From the NCBI GenBank assembly GCA_905221605.1, contig CAJNDS010002611.1, positions 278,202-342,201 of the forward strand: a DNA stretch of 64,000 nt, in the 5' to 3' direction. A model generated the notes under the pieces. It did no database searches. It saw only the letters and a program-made list of their open reading frames with translations, and was not told where the DNA came from. This DNA is from Symbiodinium natans. Its lineage: Eukaryota > Sar > Dinophyceae > Suessiales > Symbiodiniaceae. The position numbers were made by a program, and so were the translations under genes. Each line of letters begins with the position of its first letter. Position 1 is the stretch's first letter. Positions 10,911-21,089 of the stretch are shown piece by piece.

Positions 10911-12606
10911 ACGCCACCGTCCTCACAGTCGATGCGGTTGGGGCATTCGATCATGTATCCCGTCAGGCCATGCTCGAAGGGCTGCGCTCGCGACCTCAGC
11001 TTGCCCCGTTGCTGCCGTTCGCCCGCCAATTCTACTGCAGCGAGAGCAGCTACGTGTGGACCGACGACGCCGGCGCCGAGCATGAGGTCCTGCAAGCCGA
11101 GGGCGGAGAACAGGGTGACCCCCTCATGCCTGCGCTCTATGCGGTGGCCCAACACCGCGCCCTTGAAGCCGTTGCAGTTGCGCTGCAGCCAGGCGAAGGG
11201 TTGTTTGCATTCTTAGACGACATCTACATCGTCTGCTCCCCAAAGCGCGTGGCCACTGTTTATGGTGTCCTTGCCGCTGCCCTCTGGGATCATGCCCGGC
11301 TCCAGCTCAACCAGGGCAAGACCCGTGGTTGGAACGCAGCAGGGGAGGAACCCCCGAACCTCGTTGCACTCCAACCAGACCCCAGCTCTGCCACGGGCGT
11401 TTGGGTCGGGGCTTGGACCTTGCCCCCCGAGCAGCAAGGGCTCGTCGTGCTCGGTGCGCCGCTCGGCACTGAGGCATTTGTGCAACGGCACTTGCGGGAC
11501 CGGCGCCGCAACCAGGATGCCCTCCTCGAGCGAATCCCCACACTCGGCGACTTGCAGTCGGCCTGGTTGCTGCTGCTTTTCTGCGCGTCAACCCGCGCCA
11601 ACTACTTCCTCCGTATGCTTCCTCCGCACTGCACCGCCGCTTACTCCCGTGAACATGATCGCGCCATAGCCTCGTGTTTCCGCACCGTGCTTTATGGGGA
11701 GGAAGCGCCCGAGCTGCCGGCTGATGCCCTTGCCTCAGCGCAGCTACCGCTTGGGTTAGGGGGCCTGGGTCTGCGAATGTCTGCGATCTGCCACCTTCAA
11801 CTTCGGGGCTGCAATCTTGCCTCCGTGAGCCGCATGCCGGGATGCCACCAGCCCTTACCGCCGCATGCACAGCCGCAACACGAGTGCGTGAGGCTGGCTT
11901 CCCGGCGCCCGATTGGAGTGCTGAGGCCGCGCCTGCAGCACCTCACCCTCCGCACGACGTCCGGTGTGTTGGCGTCCAGAGCCCTCCCACTTGAGCGCGC
12001 GCGTTGCACGCAACGTCAGGCTCGCTGACATGAACATCGATGTTCCTGTCAGCGACGCGCGTTGCATTGAGGTCGTCGCGAACGGCCTGCCCCTTTGGCA
12101 CGGGGCGCAGCTCGCGATTGATGCAACCATCGTCAGTCCGGTTACCCGGGCAGTCCAGGCCGCCGCTCGTCGCAAGCGGCGCCAAACATACCCCGAGCTT
12201 GCGAGCGCGCGACGGGCGCGTTTCGTCGTTGTCGGGGTCGAGGTTGGCGGGCGGTTCGGTGCTGAAGCCGCCTCCTTCCTCCGCCAATCTCCGCCACCTC
12301 GCGTGGCACCGCGCTGCCAGCCTGCCGCCGCCGCTCCGGGCCGCTGCCAGTGCCGGCTGGGTCCAGCGCTGGTCCGGCTTCCTCGCGGTCGCCGCCATGC
12401 GCGCCTATGCGGCCTCCCTCCTGGAGCTGCCGCCTGGGGGTGACCTCTGCGATGCGGGAGAGGCGCCTGGCCCCGCACTGCTCGCAAGCCGCCTCCCGGC
12501 GCCTCGAGCCGGCCCGTAGTTGGTAGGATGTTAGAGGTAGGCTTCTTGCACTGGGACCGCGGCGACCCTTCGTAAAAAGGCGTGGGAGAAAAGAAAAAAA
12601 AAAAAA
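10911..12606 (+). pseudogene. Dinoflagellate non-LTR retroelement, unit 2 (RT largely open)
   Basis: Frame 2 is open from motif A (TVLTVDAVGAFDHVSRQAML, from about 10,912) through GGEQGDPLMPALYAVA to motif C GLFAFLDDIYIVCS at about 11,205-11,240, and on to LGLGGLGLR near 11,770. That is about 290 residues of uninterrupted RT with both catalytic Asp regions intact. A frame change near 11,775-11,850 breaks the link to the C-terminal domain in frame 3 (12,030-12,290: DVPVSDARCIEVVANGLPLW, QLAIDATIVSPVTRA, RRQTYPELASARRARFVVVG, VEVGGRFGAEAASFLR). The unit ends with a 3' tail at about 12,550 (GCACTGGGACCGCG) and an A-rich run to about 12,606. The frame break and missing 5' end make autonomy unlikely. 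Confidence 0.75.
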
Positions 12607-13045
12607 ACGCCAACCGTACCCCGAGATTGCGAGCACGCGGCGCGCACAGCTTGTTTTTGTTGGGGTCGAGGTAGGAGGGCCCTTTGGTGCCGAAGCCACC
12701 TCATTCCTCCGCCACCTTGCGCGCCATTGCGCTGCGAATCTCCCACCCCCACTTGTTTTTTTCCTCTCCAACGTCCCATGCGAAGCGGTCCTTGTGCACG
12801 CCTCGTGGGCTAGGGCCACACTCCGGGCCGCCGCGAGGTCCGGCCTCCTCGCAGTCGCGGCCATGCGCGCATACATACGCAGCGTCCCTCCTTGAGCTAC
12901 CACATGGAGGCGACGTGCGATGCAGGATCTGCGCCCGACCTGCACAAGATCCTCGCTGAGGTCCGGAACAGCCTTCGCCGTTCGCGAGCCTGCTGCCGGC
13001 ACTGGGACCGCGGTCACTGTTGCAAAAAGGTGCGTGAAAAAAGAA
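12607..13045 (+). pseudogene. Retroelement 3' fragment (unit 3) with tail
   Basis: After the A run the C-terminal domain restarts: PYPEIASTRRAQLVFVGVEV then GGPFGAEATSFLRHLARHCA (12,610-12,745). AVAAMRAYIRS (about 12,850) and GGDVRCDAGSAPDLHKIL-like sequence (12,905-12,955) follow in shifted frames. It closes with the tail GCACTGGGACCGCG at about 13,000 and an A-rich stretch. It is a 5'-truncated copy abutting unit 2's tail, the usual product of incomplete target-primed reverse transcription. Confidence 0.65.
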
Positions 13046-13590
13046 ATGAGGTCATCGCAAATAGCCTTCCCATTTGGGGCGGCGCTCAAGTCGCCGTCGC
13101 CGAGTTCACGCGCGCCTCCCGCCGTCGGGCGGTCATCGAAATTAGGCTGGTGGAGATGGAGCCTAGAAGCTGCCTGCATCGTGCGTCTTCTGGCACGTTG
13201 CCGTGTGCCACGGTCCAGCCGTCCCGCTTTCGCCGCTGCACGGGCCTTCGCGGCAAGCCTGCTGTCGCTCCCCCTCGCTGGCACAGGCAACATTGATGAT
13301 GAGCGACGCATTGAAGCTATTGCCAATGGGGTTAAAATTGTGGGGCGGCTCGCAGACGCCGTTGACACAACTTCGGTCTCGCCACTCACTTCCGCCGGGG
13401 TGCCCCGTCGCCGACGTGGCAGCACAGCCGGCGTAGCCCTGGCTGAGGCACGCCGGGCCAAAGAGCGCACCTACCTGCTGCCCATTGGTGCCGTTTGGTT
13501 GTTCTTGGCCTTGAGGTCGGTGATGGTCGGTGGTAACTGGAGTGCCGAAGCAGCCACCTTCATCTGGTTGCTCGCGCGGGCGCGCGGCGC
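13046..13590 (+). pseudogene. Retroelement C-terminal fragments (unit 4, part 1)
   Basis: Two pieces of the C-terminal domain occur in series. EVIANSLPIWGGAQVAVAEF lies at 13,046-13,110. A second copy, EAIANGVKIVGRLADAVDTT then SVSPLTSAGVP and VGGNWSAEAATFIWLLARAR, lies at about 13,310-13,585. The second is interrupted at about 13,590 by a foreign segment and resumes at about 14,110. The different residues (RLADAVDTT against QLAIDATIV) indicate a separate lineage of the same family. Confidence 0.6.
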
Positions 13591-14110
13591 AACGCGCTGC
13601 ATGTGTTGCCGTTTTTGTCGGACGCTGGTGTTTCGCAGCATTGTTGGCTGGAGTCGTGACGCAGATGCAACTTGGGAAGAGACGATGCGACGCATGAATG
13701 CCCGGGTATCGTCTGCTCTCAGGCAACATCCTGTGCCTTCGTGGTCCAGTGTTCATCGTGCTAATCAGCACAGGTTCGTAATGAACCTGACAGCGAAAAA
13801 TGCTTGGCCACTGTGCGCTGCAACCTGGAGTCCTTCATCCCAGCACAATTTCAATAGTGTGCCGAGACGACGACCTGGTCGCCCCCCCAAGCGATGGGAT
13901 GATGAGTTGAACAAGTTTGTTGTGTCGCAGTTCCCTGGATGTAGTTCGTGGTCTGATGTAGCTCATCTGCCAAGATGGCCGTCAACAAGACATGTACAGT
14001 TTGACACGGCCTCGCAAATTAATTAGCTCGTGACACCCACCGTTGTCCCTTGTCCTGTAAGGACCGTAGTCTTCGTGACTCGAACGGGCAAAGTGCAAAG
14101 TGCAAAGTGC
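13590..14110 (+). mobile_element. Third retroelement family inserted into unit 4
   Basis: The insert encodes WSRDADATWEETMRRMNARV and RRRPGRPPKRWDDELNKFVV, then an end at about 14,026. The GRP.KRWDD.L motif is typical of the C-terminal end of L1-like ORF2 proteins. The 3' end at 14,085-14,110 is a short tandem array of the 7-mer GCAAAGT (GGCAAAGTGCAAAGTGCAAA...), after which the interrupted host element resumes (WSGFLSVAAARSFAASLLSL). An L1-type 3' fragment with a tandem-repeat tail nested in another retroelement is the simplest reading. Confidence 0.6.
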
Positions 14111-14370
14111 TGGTCTGGGTTCTTGTCCGTCGCGGCTGCCCGTTCGTTCGCTGCCAGCCTGCTGTCCCTGCCCATCTCCAGCACCGCTAATCTTGACGAA
14201 GAGACGCCTCTCCTGAGCGACGTCCTCGACTCTGCTGCATCGCCGCCGCTCGCCTCTCGCCTGGCGTGAGCTCGGTTTGGTGGTTAGGACGGCTGCGGGT
14301 TCGGTGGGGCTCGGTGGTCTGTCGCACTGGGACCGCGTTCGGATACTCGTAAAAGGGTGCGAGGGAGAAA
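14110..14370 (+). pseudogene. Retroelement C-terminus (unit 4, part 2) with tail
   Basis: It resumes the domain broken at 13,590 with WSGFLSVAAARSFAASLLSL, then a C-terminus ending SRLA and a TGA at about 14,267. The 3' tail follows: GCACTGGGACCGCG at about 14,325, then GTAAAAGGGTGCGAGGGAG and a run of A to about 14,368. This is the third copy of the same tail in 1.8 kb. Confidence 0.65.
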
Positions 14371-14800
14371 AAAAAATGGTCCGCGGTTCGTCCCCGGTCC
14401 CTTGTCAAGGTCCCCTGTGACGTAAATGTCGTCAAAGAATTAAGCATACAGCGCATCGGAAGGGTAGAGCTGGCCGCGCGCTTGCTGCAGCGCCTTGCGT
14501 TTCCCCAGGGCAAACAAGCAAGGCATAAAGGGATTACCCTGCTCCCCTCCTTCGCTTTGCCGGACCTCATGCACACTATCCCCCGTTCGTCGTATGTACT
14601 GGGGTAGCCGTAAAGCTGCCGTAAAGCATGGAAGCAAAGGGGAGGACGCCAGCCAGGTGGCCAGCGCTGACAGCGTACCTTGCAATGCACGTGTGCTGTT
14701 TGTTGCCACCTTTTGCCATCATTGCACGCATGGTTGAATCCACGACGACTGTGCCGGAGGTTCCAAGCCGTGCTGGAAAGCCGGTGGTAGCTCCACAAGC
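14371..14800 (-). pseudogene. Reverse transcriptase fragment, inverted
   Basis: On the - strand, 14,709 down to about 14,380 reads ALATWLASSPLLPCFTAALR, QSEGGEQGNPFMPCLFALGK and, after one in-frame TAA (14,439-14,441), FFDDIYVTGDLDKG. These are RT motifs B and C (FFDD) of a relative of units 1-2 (EGGEQGDPLMPALYAVA; FLDDIYIV). The single stop sits right before the catalytic motif. The segment directly abuts the A tail at 14,368 in opposite orientation, so it is a separate insertion. Confidence 0.65.
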
Positions 14801-14899
14801 ATGGAGTGAGTGTTTGAGTAGTGCGTGAGAAGTTTTTTTCCCTGACGGTAGCGATTGTTGCCATGCCGTGGTCTTCAAAGCGCCCACAGCAGTTGTAGC

Positions 14900-15830
14900 C
14901 ATGCCTCACACAAGGCGATAAAGTGAATATAAGTGAATCATTGACGCCGGAATGATGCCGGTGGAGAGTGTGCTGGTTGGCATGCTGGCGCCGAAGGTCT
15001 GCGTCGTCATCCAGTTGCTCTAACCAGACGTCTTCAAGCAACACATCACACTTGAGGTGGGTGCGCATCCAGGGTTTATGATGCTCGTGTGTTGCCAATG
15101 CGAGGCGCAAACTGAGACATGCAATCAACAAGCAACGAGGAGCTCTGCACGGGTGAGCTGTGAACGCGGCATAGCCTGGCAATGTTATAATTACCGTGTT
15201 ACGTGTCGGGTCATGTGCTGGCCAGGCACTCTCGTACCAGAAGCTGAGGTGAGGCATGGTGAGGCACGACAAGCATTGCTTCTTGGAATGCCGTAGATGG
15301 GCGGACACACAGGCAAAAACTGCGAAGGCTGCAAACGCCTCAAGGCCTCGTTTATTTGAAGAAACATGTCAGATCGTTTCGACGACGCAAAACCGCAGTG
15401 CAGGCGTAACGATGCTCAGCAAACGGCCGCCAAAACACAGGCCAGATATGTTGTTTGGGGAATTTTACTTACATGTGGGTTTTTTGTTAACAGATGTGTT
15501 TGGCAAAGTTACTTTGGTGGTGCAGTGTGCGATGATGCAGCGTACCGTGTGAAGCACGCACGTGCAAACGCAAAGTTCCGTTAGGTGGATGAAATTGAAA
15601 ATTTGCGAGAAATGCTTGCGCCGGACTCAAGATCAACACGTTCCAGCATTTGCAATTGTTATTGTTGTTGTTGCCGGCATCCATATTGAGGTCGACAAAC
15701 AGCAACAGCTGACACAGGAGCTGGGTGTTTCGGTTTCTTGGGCGAGCTTTGGACCAGCCGGGCCCGCGACGCAGGAAAACAACGCAGACCGCAAAAAGGC
15801 GGTCTGATTGTGTGCGCATGCATTTTCGCT
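14900..15830. other. Unassigned stretch
   Basis: No convincing exon, repeat or element end on either strand. Short open frames here carry no recognisable motif. Confidence 0.3.
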
Positions 15831-15833
15831 TGT

Positions 15834-16354
15834 GAGTGAGTGTGTGTGAGTGTGTGTGTGTGTGTGTCGTGCGTGCGTGCGTGCGTGCGAGCTTGTTCGC
15901 GTTGTGTTTGTGTCTATGTGTGAGTGTGTGTGTGTGTGCGCGCGTGTGTCTGTGTGTGTGTCTGTGTGTGTGTGTGTGTGCGTGGGTGTGTGGGTGTGTG
16001 GTGTGTGTGTGTGTGTGTGTGTGTGGTGTGTCTGTGCGTGTGTTTGTGTGTGTGGGTCTGTGTCTGTCTGTGTGTGTCTGTGTTCTGTGTGCTGGGTGTG
16101 TGTGTTGTGCGTGTGTGCGTGTGTTTGTGTGTGCTGTTTGTGTCTCTGCGTGTGTGTGTGTGTGTGGGTGTGTTGTGTGGTGTGTGTGTGTGTGTGTTTG
16201 TGTGTGTGTGTCTGTGTGTCTGTGTGTGTGTGTGTGTGTCTCTGTGTCTGTGTCTGTGTCTGTGTGTGTGAGAGTGTGTGTGTGTGTGTGTGTTTGTATG
16301 TGTCTGTGTCTGTGTCTGTTTGTGTGAGAGTGTGTGTGTGTGTGTGTGTTTGTA

Positions 16355-16385
<31 letters not shown>

Positions 16386-16402
16386 GTGTGTGTGTGTGTG
16401 TT
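15834..16402. repeat. Long (TG)n-rich microsatellite
   Basis: About 570 bp of TG dinucleotides broken by TC, GC, GG and TATG variants, with a TATGTG sub-array near 16,350-16,390. Open frames spanning it (Cys/Val/Leu repeats or Thr/His repeats) are artefacts of the dinucleotide repeat. Confidence 0.97.
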
Positions 16403-17480
16403 CGGTTTGCGCGTTTCTTTGAGTGCCTCTGTTCCTGTCAATGTGCTTGCGTCTGATGCTCGTAGCAACGCATAGTCACGCGCTTGCATTGACAGGATAT
16501 CGAAAAAGATGTGGAGATTTTGAAGCAGTGGTTGCGGGACAAGGAAGAAAAGGCACGAAGAGGGCAACGACTTTTTTTGTGGAAGAACCACATGCGTTGT
16601 GCAAATCAGGCCGGCAAAGCTGGAAAGCAATTGGCCTCCCTTGCGAAGGTCTGGAGCTTGTCCAGCCGCAGCCGTTAGTTGAGCAAACGAATACGCACGA
16701 AAATTTGCACGAGTGTGCACACTGCAGGACATTTCATTTTGTTTGTGGCAAGGGCTCTTGCGTGAGGTGTGTCGAGGCATGAAATGGCATGAATGCAGAC
16801 CTGTTGAACGACCTGAGTATCTGGAGCCATACAGAAATGGAACAATCCTCATGGCCGCCGCTTGAAGTACGAACCTGTCACGTGGAGGGTGTCCGCAGCT
16901 TTCGTGCGGATTTACCATCCGTAAGCTGCAAAGGTGGTCAGGTTGGAGGCGGGTCAAGCATGCGATATCATGTGATACATTGAGACATCCGACATATCCG
17001 AAGAACGAAGGCGACTCGAGTATCTGGATGTGTTGTGTTGAGTTTGCTGGGCATGGAAAAGGTGAGGGTGAGGATGCCCATGACGAAGTGTCGCTGTTTG
17101 GCATGTTACGAGTATCGGGCACAGATACGCGCCACAAATTGAAACTACTGTGCACTTGGCGGGAGGGAAAGTTTTGCAGAACCTTCCAAAATAGCTCAGG
17201 GCATTCCAGCCTGCATTCGCTTATTTTTGCATGCCTCAAGACCGCAATACATGTTGGCCTCGGTGGCCGCAGCGGTTTTTTTTTGAGATCAAGAAGGATG
17301 CAGCGTTTCAGGTCAATAGCTTGTGCGCTCCTTTGACGCGAAGAACCATTCACAACTTTCCCATCATGTCATCCGATTGCAATGAAAGTTAATGAAAGGA
17401 AAGCAGCACCAATGCATCCGCAGTAAAGGTCAAGAAAGACGCTGGTGGTGGGCCACACACGAATTCAACCAAGGACCGGC
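16403..17480. other. Unassigned stretch
   Basis: I see no supportable gene. The + strand contains polypyrimidine/AG contexts, but no frame shows a conserved family. Confidence 0.3.
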
Positions 17481-17659
17481 ACGACTGAATTTGCAGATGT
17501 TTGTGGCTACGCTTGCGCTGCAATGATTGCGTGCTCGGAAGGCCAAGATAAACAAGCCTGACAAACCCTCCAAAAAGGCTGGGAAGTGGGGCGTCCGACC
17601 AGGCATGAAGCGTTTGCTGATTCATTCCGAGTCGTTGCCAGGAGGGGGGAATAGAGAAA

Positions 17660-18022
17660 GTTCTGAAATCAGCCACCAAGACCAAGACGTCGAAACAGAC
17701 TTCCAAGGCGGAGCAGTTTCTTGAAGCAGTGCGTCAGGAAGCATTTATGCCAATTTATGCTTTCCACTGAGCTGCCTTCAAGTGTGTGCTGGTTTGCGAG
17801 GCAGAGAAGCTACCTGCACAGCAGGCGCAAGCAAAAGAGTCGACGAAGGCGGCGCAGCAGGCAGAAGCAAAAGAATCGAAGAAGGCGGTCGACGTGGTCG
17901 ATGTCCATGCAGCGGCAAGTTGGCGAATGTCGACATCCGACTTCGGCACTCCGCCCAATCCCTCCCGAAGTCCAATCTCTAAGAGCGTTCCAAGAGCTTT
18001 ATTGCTTCAGCTGGCCTGTTAA
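17660..18022 (+). CDS. Possible exons of a Lys/Ala/Gln-rich protein
   Basis: Two segments have protein-like, highly biased composition. About 17,655-17,770 reads IEKVLKSATKTKTSKQTSKA then EQFLEAVRQEAF. About 17,800-17,985 reads LPAQQAQAKESTKAAQQAEA then KESKKAVDVVDVHAAASWRM. An AAG before the second and the phase shift between them allow an intron. They could belong to a separate gene or to a 5' part of the isochorismatase-like gene downstream. Function unknown. Confidence 0.3.
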
Positions 18023-18605
18023 GTAAAGAATTTGTTGCGGAATTAGGAATGAAGGTCTGGTCGTAAGCTCGATGTTGAAAGCCATTGACAATTAAGGATT
18101 CCGGATGGCAGCGTTATAGCAAACCTTCTAACCATGCAAGTGCAGCGGCGCAACAAGATGTTAAAAAATAGCGTCCGGTCCGAAACGTGAATCCGCGGAG
18201 GTTTGAAACCCGAAGCCGAAATCCTAAAACCTCCGGATTTGATGGGCGCAATTGGACTTTGGGAAACCTTCGAAGGCGCTTCACAGCACATCTTGGATTG
18301 ACGGTTAACCACCGCAGCATGTTTTCCATGGTTAGTCAATCAACGTGTTGCGCAGTGATGTTGTCGATGTTTAAGCCTGTTGTGCCTTGTTGTACGTGTT
18401 GTGCAAGGCATCGACCTTGGAGTCCGTCGCAAAATCGGGGGAGGCCTCGCACGGGCAAAGCAGACGTAGCATTCAAGGGAGAGCTCCCAGCGACCTAAGC
18501 ACTGCACGGCACAGCAGCATTTTGGCTTCAACCCAGGCACCCCGCTCGAGCTAAAGCTGCCGGCACATGGTTTCCTTGCTTTCTCTTTGCTTCCTTTCCC
18601 TTGCA

Positions 18606-18788
18606 GCTGATGTTCCTGGCAAGCTCTCGCCCGGCGAGCAACCTCTGCCATCGATTGCTGAGCATGGAAAGATGAAGTTCGACAAGACTGCGGAAGCCAA
18701 CGCAAATACTGCAGCAGGCCAAGCAGTGGATCCGCAAGCCAGCATACCACACGCAAAGATTTACGGAAGCCCCGATGGCCAACTGTAA
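18606..18788 (+). CDS. Possible exon, unknown protein
   Basis: After a CTTGCAG at about 18,600-18,606 the frame reads ADVPGKLSPGEQPLPSIAEH then MKFDKTAEANANTAAGQAVD, stopping at 18,788. It lies 22 bases before the first clear isochorismatase-like exon and may be its upstream exon, but I could not make the phases join. No family recognised. Confidence 0.3.
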   Translation, partial: ADVPGKLSPGEQPLPSIAEHGKMKFDKTAEANANTAAGQAVDPQASIPHAKIYGSPDGQL

Positions 18789-18809
18789 CATGATGCTAAG
18801 GTGCAAGGG

Positions 18810-20491
18810 ATGACTGCTGTCATGCAATCAAATCCACTGCAGTTTCCGCTGCTCACCGACTTTTGGTGCGCCTATGACCTGACCGATCGAAAGCGCACCC
18901 CTGCGCTACTCATTGACGACTTGCAGGCCGGATGCTGCCTGCAACGTAGAACAGTCTAGCCGAATCTCGCCGCAACGTTGTCGTTCCAGACACTTCCAGA
19001 CTGCCAAAATCCTGTAGTTTTTGCGGGTTGGATGCAGTAGGTGATCAGAACTGGGCAGGTAGAGTATGCGGACTATGTATATGGAATCATCCCGCCCGTG
19101 AAGTTGCTCCTGCAGGCCTTTCGCGAGGCGCGCTTCTCAAAGTAAAGAAACAAAGCAAAATCCCGTTTTGCGAGATCGAATGCATCCATTTTCAGAGGCT
19201 GGGCTGCCGATCTTTTGGAGCACTTGGTGGCGCTGGGGTCCAGATGATGGATACTTCAATGCGATGGATCGTTTCTACGGTCCCATTGGGCACCTTGGTC
19301 TGTATAGCCCTACACGTTTCCCAGGTGGTATGCATCCCAGACAGCAATGGGACTTCGTGATGTTGTGTAGTCTGAGGTGGAATACAAGCTCCAATGCTCT
19401 GTACAACCACAAGCGGAATGGTGGCGATTCTTGATTCAAAGCATCAAGACCTGGTTTATTCTGTTTGCAGTTGTAGCGCTTGCACGCCAAGGCCTGTATG
19501 TAATCTTTAACAAGAACTGATTCGATGGTTTGCGCACGGCTGTCGTCATCGCTGATCATCGCTGTTCATCACCGCCATCTTCAGTGTTTGAGCTGCTTTT
19601 GAGCTGTCATGTTTTGCACGCCGCTCCTCTCCCCAGATGTTTTCCTGCCCCACATCATCCTGGCAGTGGCCAGCCCCGATCTTTGGAGTGCCCCACCTCC
19701 TACATGATCCTTCGCAGCTAGTGCAGTAATTTTCAGGATGTGCTGGCCGCAGTGGCGCCTCAGACTCCGGAGGAGTGGCGTCGAGTCATGCACAAGAGCT
19801 ATTCACTCGACATGTTCGATGAGCGGCCCATGAAATGGGCCTCACCCAGCAACCAAGGCACGAAACATCGAGAAACCTCGAGATAGTCAAAGTACAGTAG
19901 TTCCTACCCCGCTTGGTTGAACTTGAAATTTGGTAATCGCCTCACCTGCTAGCCTTGGGCAAAGGATCCCTGCATGTAGAGCTGCAGAAGCTGGGCGTTG
20001 ACACTGTGGTCCAAGTTGGTGCCTGGACGGATGACTGCATCATCTCCACAGCATTTCATGCGTTCAGCTTGCAATATGACGTCATTTTGGTCGAAGATGG
20101 TGTTTCCACCGCCAGCAAGCAGCACTTCAATGCCATCGAGGTCATGAGGGGGGCTGTTGCGAAGGTTCTATTTGCTGAAGATGTGGCCAAGTACATCAGG
20201 CAGGGACGTCCGGTCCAGGAAGCTGCACCGAGAGCCAAGCTAGCTGGCTCCCGCGCCCCTCGTGCTGCACGACACCAGACGCCAACTTCGCTGGCATATG
20301 AGGACGCCGAGCTCTCAGAGACTGCTCCCAGACCCGAGACTATTTCGATTGATGCGGCCATGAGGTTGGTGGTCGCAGCTGGCTGTATGAGCATTCTGTC
20401 TTTTGTTTCCGGCTGGGTGTTGCGAGGAGTCTTGCTGCACAGAACGCGAGGTAGTGGGAACGATGGGCAGCACTACCGGCACTTGATTTGA
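18810..20491 (+). CDS. Isochorismatase-family cysteine hydrolase with C-terminal membrane anchor
   Basis: Exons: 18810-18926 (from an ATG; FWCAYDLTDRKRTPALLIDD, LQ), 19059-19127 (VEYADYVYGIIPPVKLLLQA, FRE), 19198-19289 (AGLPIFWSTWWRWGPDDGYF, NAMDRFYGPIG), 19389-19425 (SNALYNHKRNGG), 19737-19857 (DVLAAVAPQTPEEWRRVMHK, SYSLDMFDERPMKW) and 19965-20491 (SLHVELQKLGVDTVVQVGAW, TDDCIISTAFHAF). All phases close. Four introns start GC and 19426-19736 appears to start GA. The family triad is present: Asp in LLIDD (18915-18920), Lys in MKW (19833-19835) and Cys in TDDC (20036-20038). The C-terminus adds about 90 residues including one hydrophobic helix (AAGCMSILSFVSGWVLRGVL) and a short basic tail, so the enzyme is probably tail-anchored. 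Family chemistry is hydrolysis of an amide or vinyl-ether type bond; the substrate is unknown. The first exon could extend upstream. Confidence 0.85.
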
Positions 20492-20839
20492 CACGCTAAA
20501 CAATCAGGGTTGAACAGCGATGATCTTATATGACCCCTCGTTGCTTCGGTGATGCAAGAAGCTCCGTCGGAGTTTCGACTGACCACGGCATAAGACCAAT
20601 CTTGCACAAGTGCTGCCTGCCTTTCGTTTGCCTTTCCTGCTTCCGCAAGTTCGAGTAGGTAGTTCAGCTCGATTCAGAGTACGTGCGCTTCTGGAGAGGT
20701 GGAGGCTCAGAATCAAGCCGACAAGAAACGCCTTCTGTCAAATGCTGACTCGATTCTGCCAGGGCCTTAGGCAACTTCAACAGTGGAGTCGACAGACATG
20801 GTGCACTAGGAGGTCTGAAGTGAGAGAGCGCTCTTTTAG

Positions 20840-21085
20840 CTGCAGTGCCCAAGGCAGGCGAAGGAGACACTGCAACAGAGCGTGGAGCGGCAAAAAGCGG
20901 AGGCAGGTAGAACGGCTGACAAGGAGGGACTGCAAGAATCGGCCACACGTCACAGGTGTTTGACATGTCAGGCGCCTCTGCCAGCCCTTCATGCTGAGGC
21001 AGCCCCTGTGCCGGTGCCCAAGTCCATTGACACCACATGTCCGGCATGGAGCCAAAGGCGATGTGCTCACCACCGTTTTGGGTAG
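20840..21085 (+). CDS. Possible exon, coiled coil plus CxxC
   Basis: After TTTTAG at 20,834-20,839 the frame reads LQCPRQAKETLQQSVERQKA then EAGRTADKEGLQESATRHRC and CLTCQAPLPALHAEAAP, with a second Cys near TCPAW, stopping at 21,085. A heptad-like helix followed by a CxxC pair suggests a zinc-binding terminus, but only one clear pair is present. Family unknown. Confidence 0.35.
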   Translation: MQCPRQAKETLQQSVERQKAEAGRTADKEGLQESATRHRCLTCQAPLPALHAEAAPVPVPKSIDTTCPAWSQRRCAHHRFG

Positions 21086-21089
21086 AAGC

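Noticed and set aside
9648-11216. A 522-codon + strand frame and several long - strand frames in the GC-rich retroelement block
   Set aside because: High GC removes stop codons. The RT motifs lie in other frames, and these frames have none.
15836-17353. Very long open frames over the TG tract (Cys/Val repeats on +, Thr/His repeats on -)
   Set aside because: A dinucleotide repeat cannot produce stops in several frames; the translation is pure repeat with no domain outside it.
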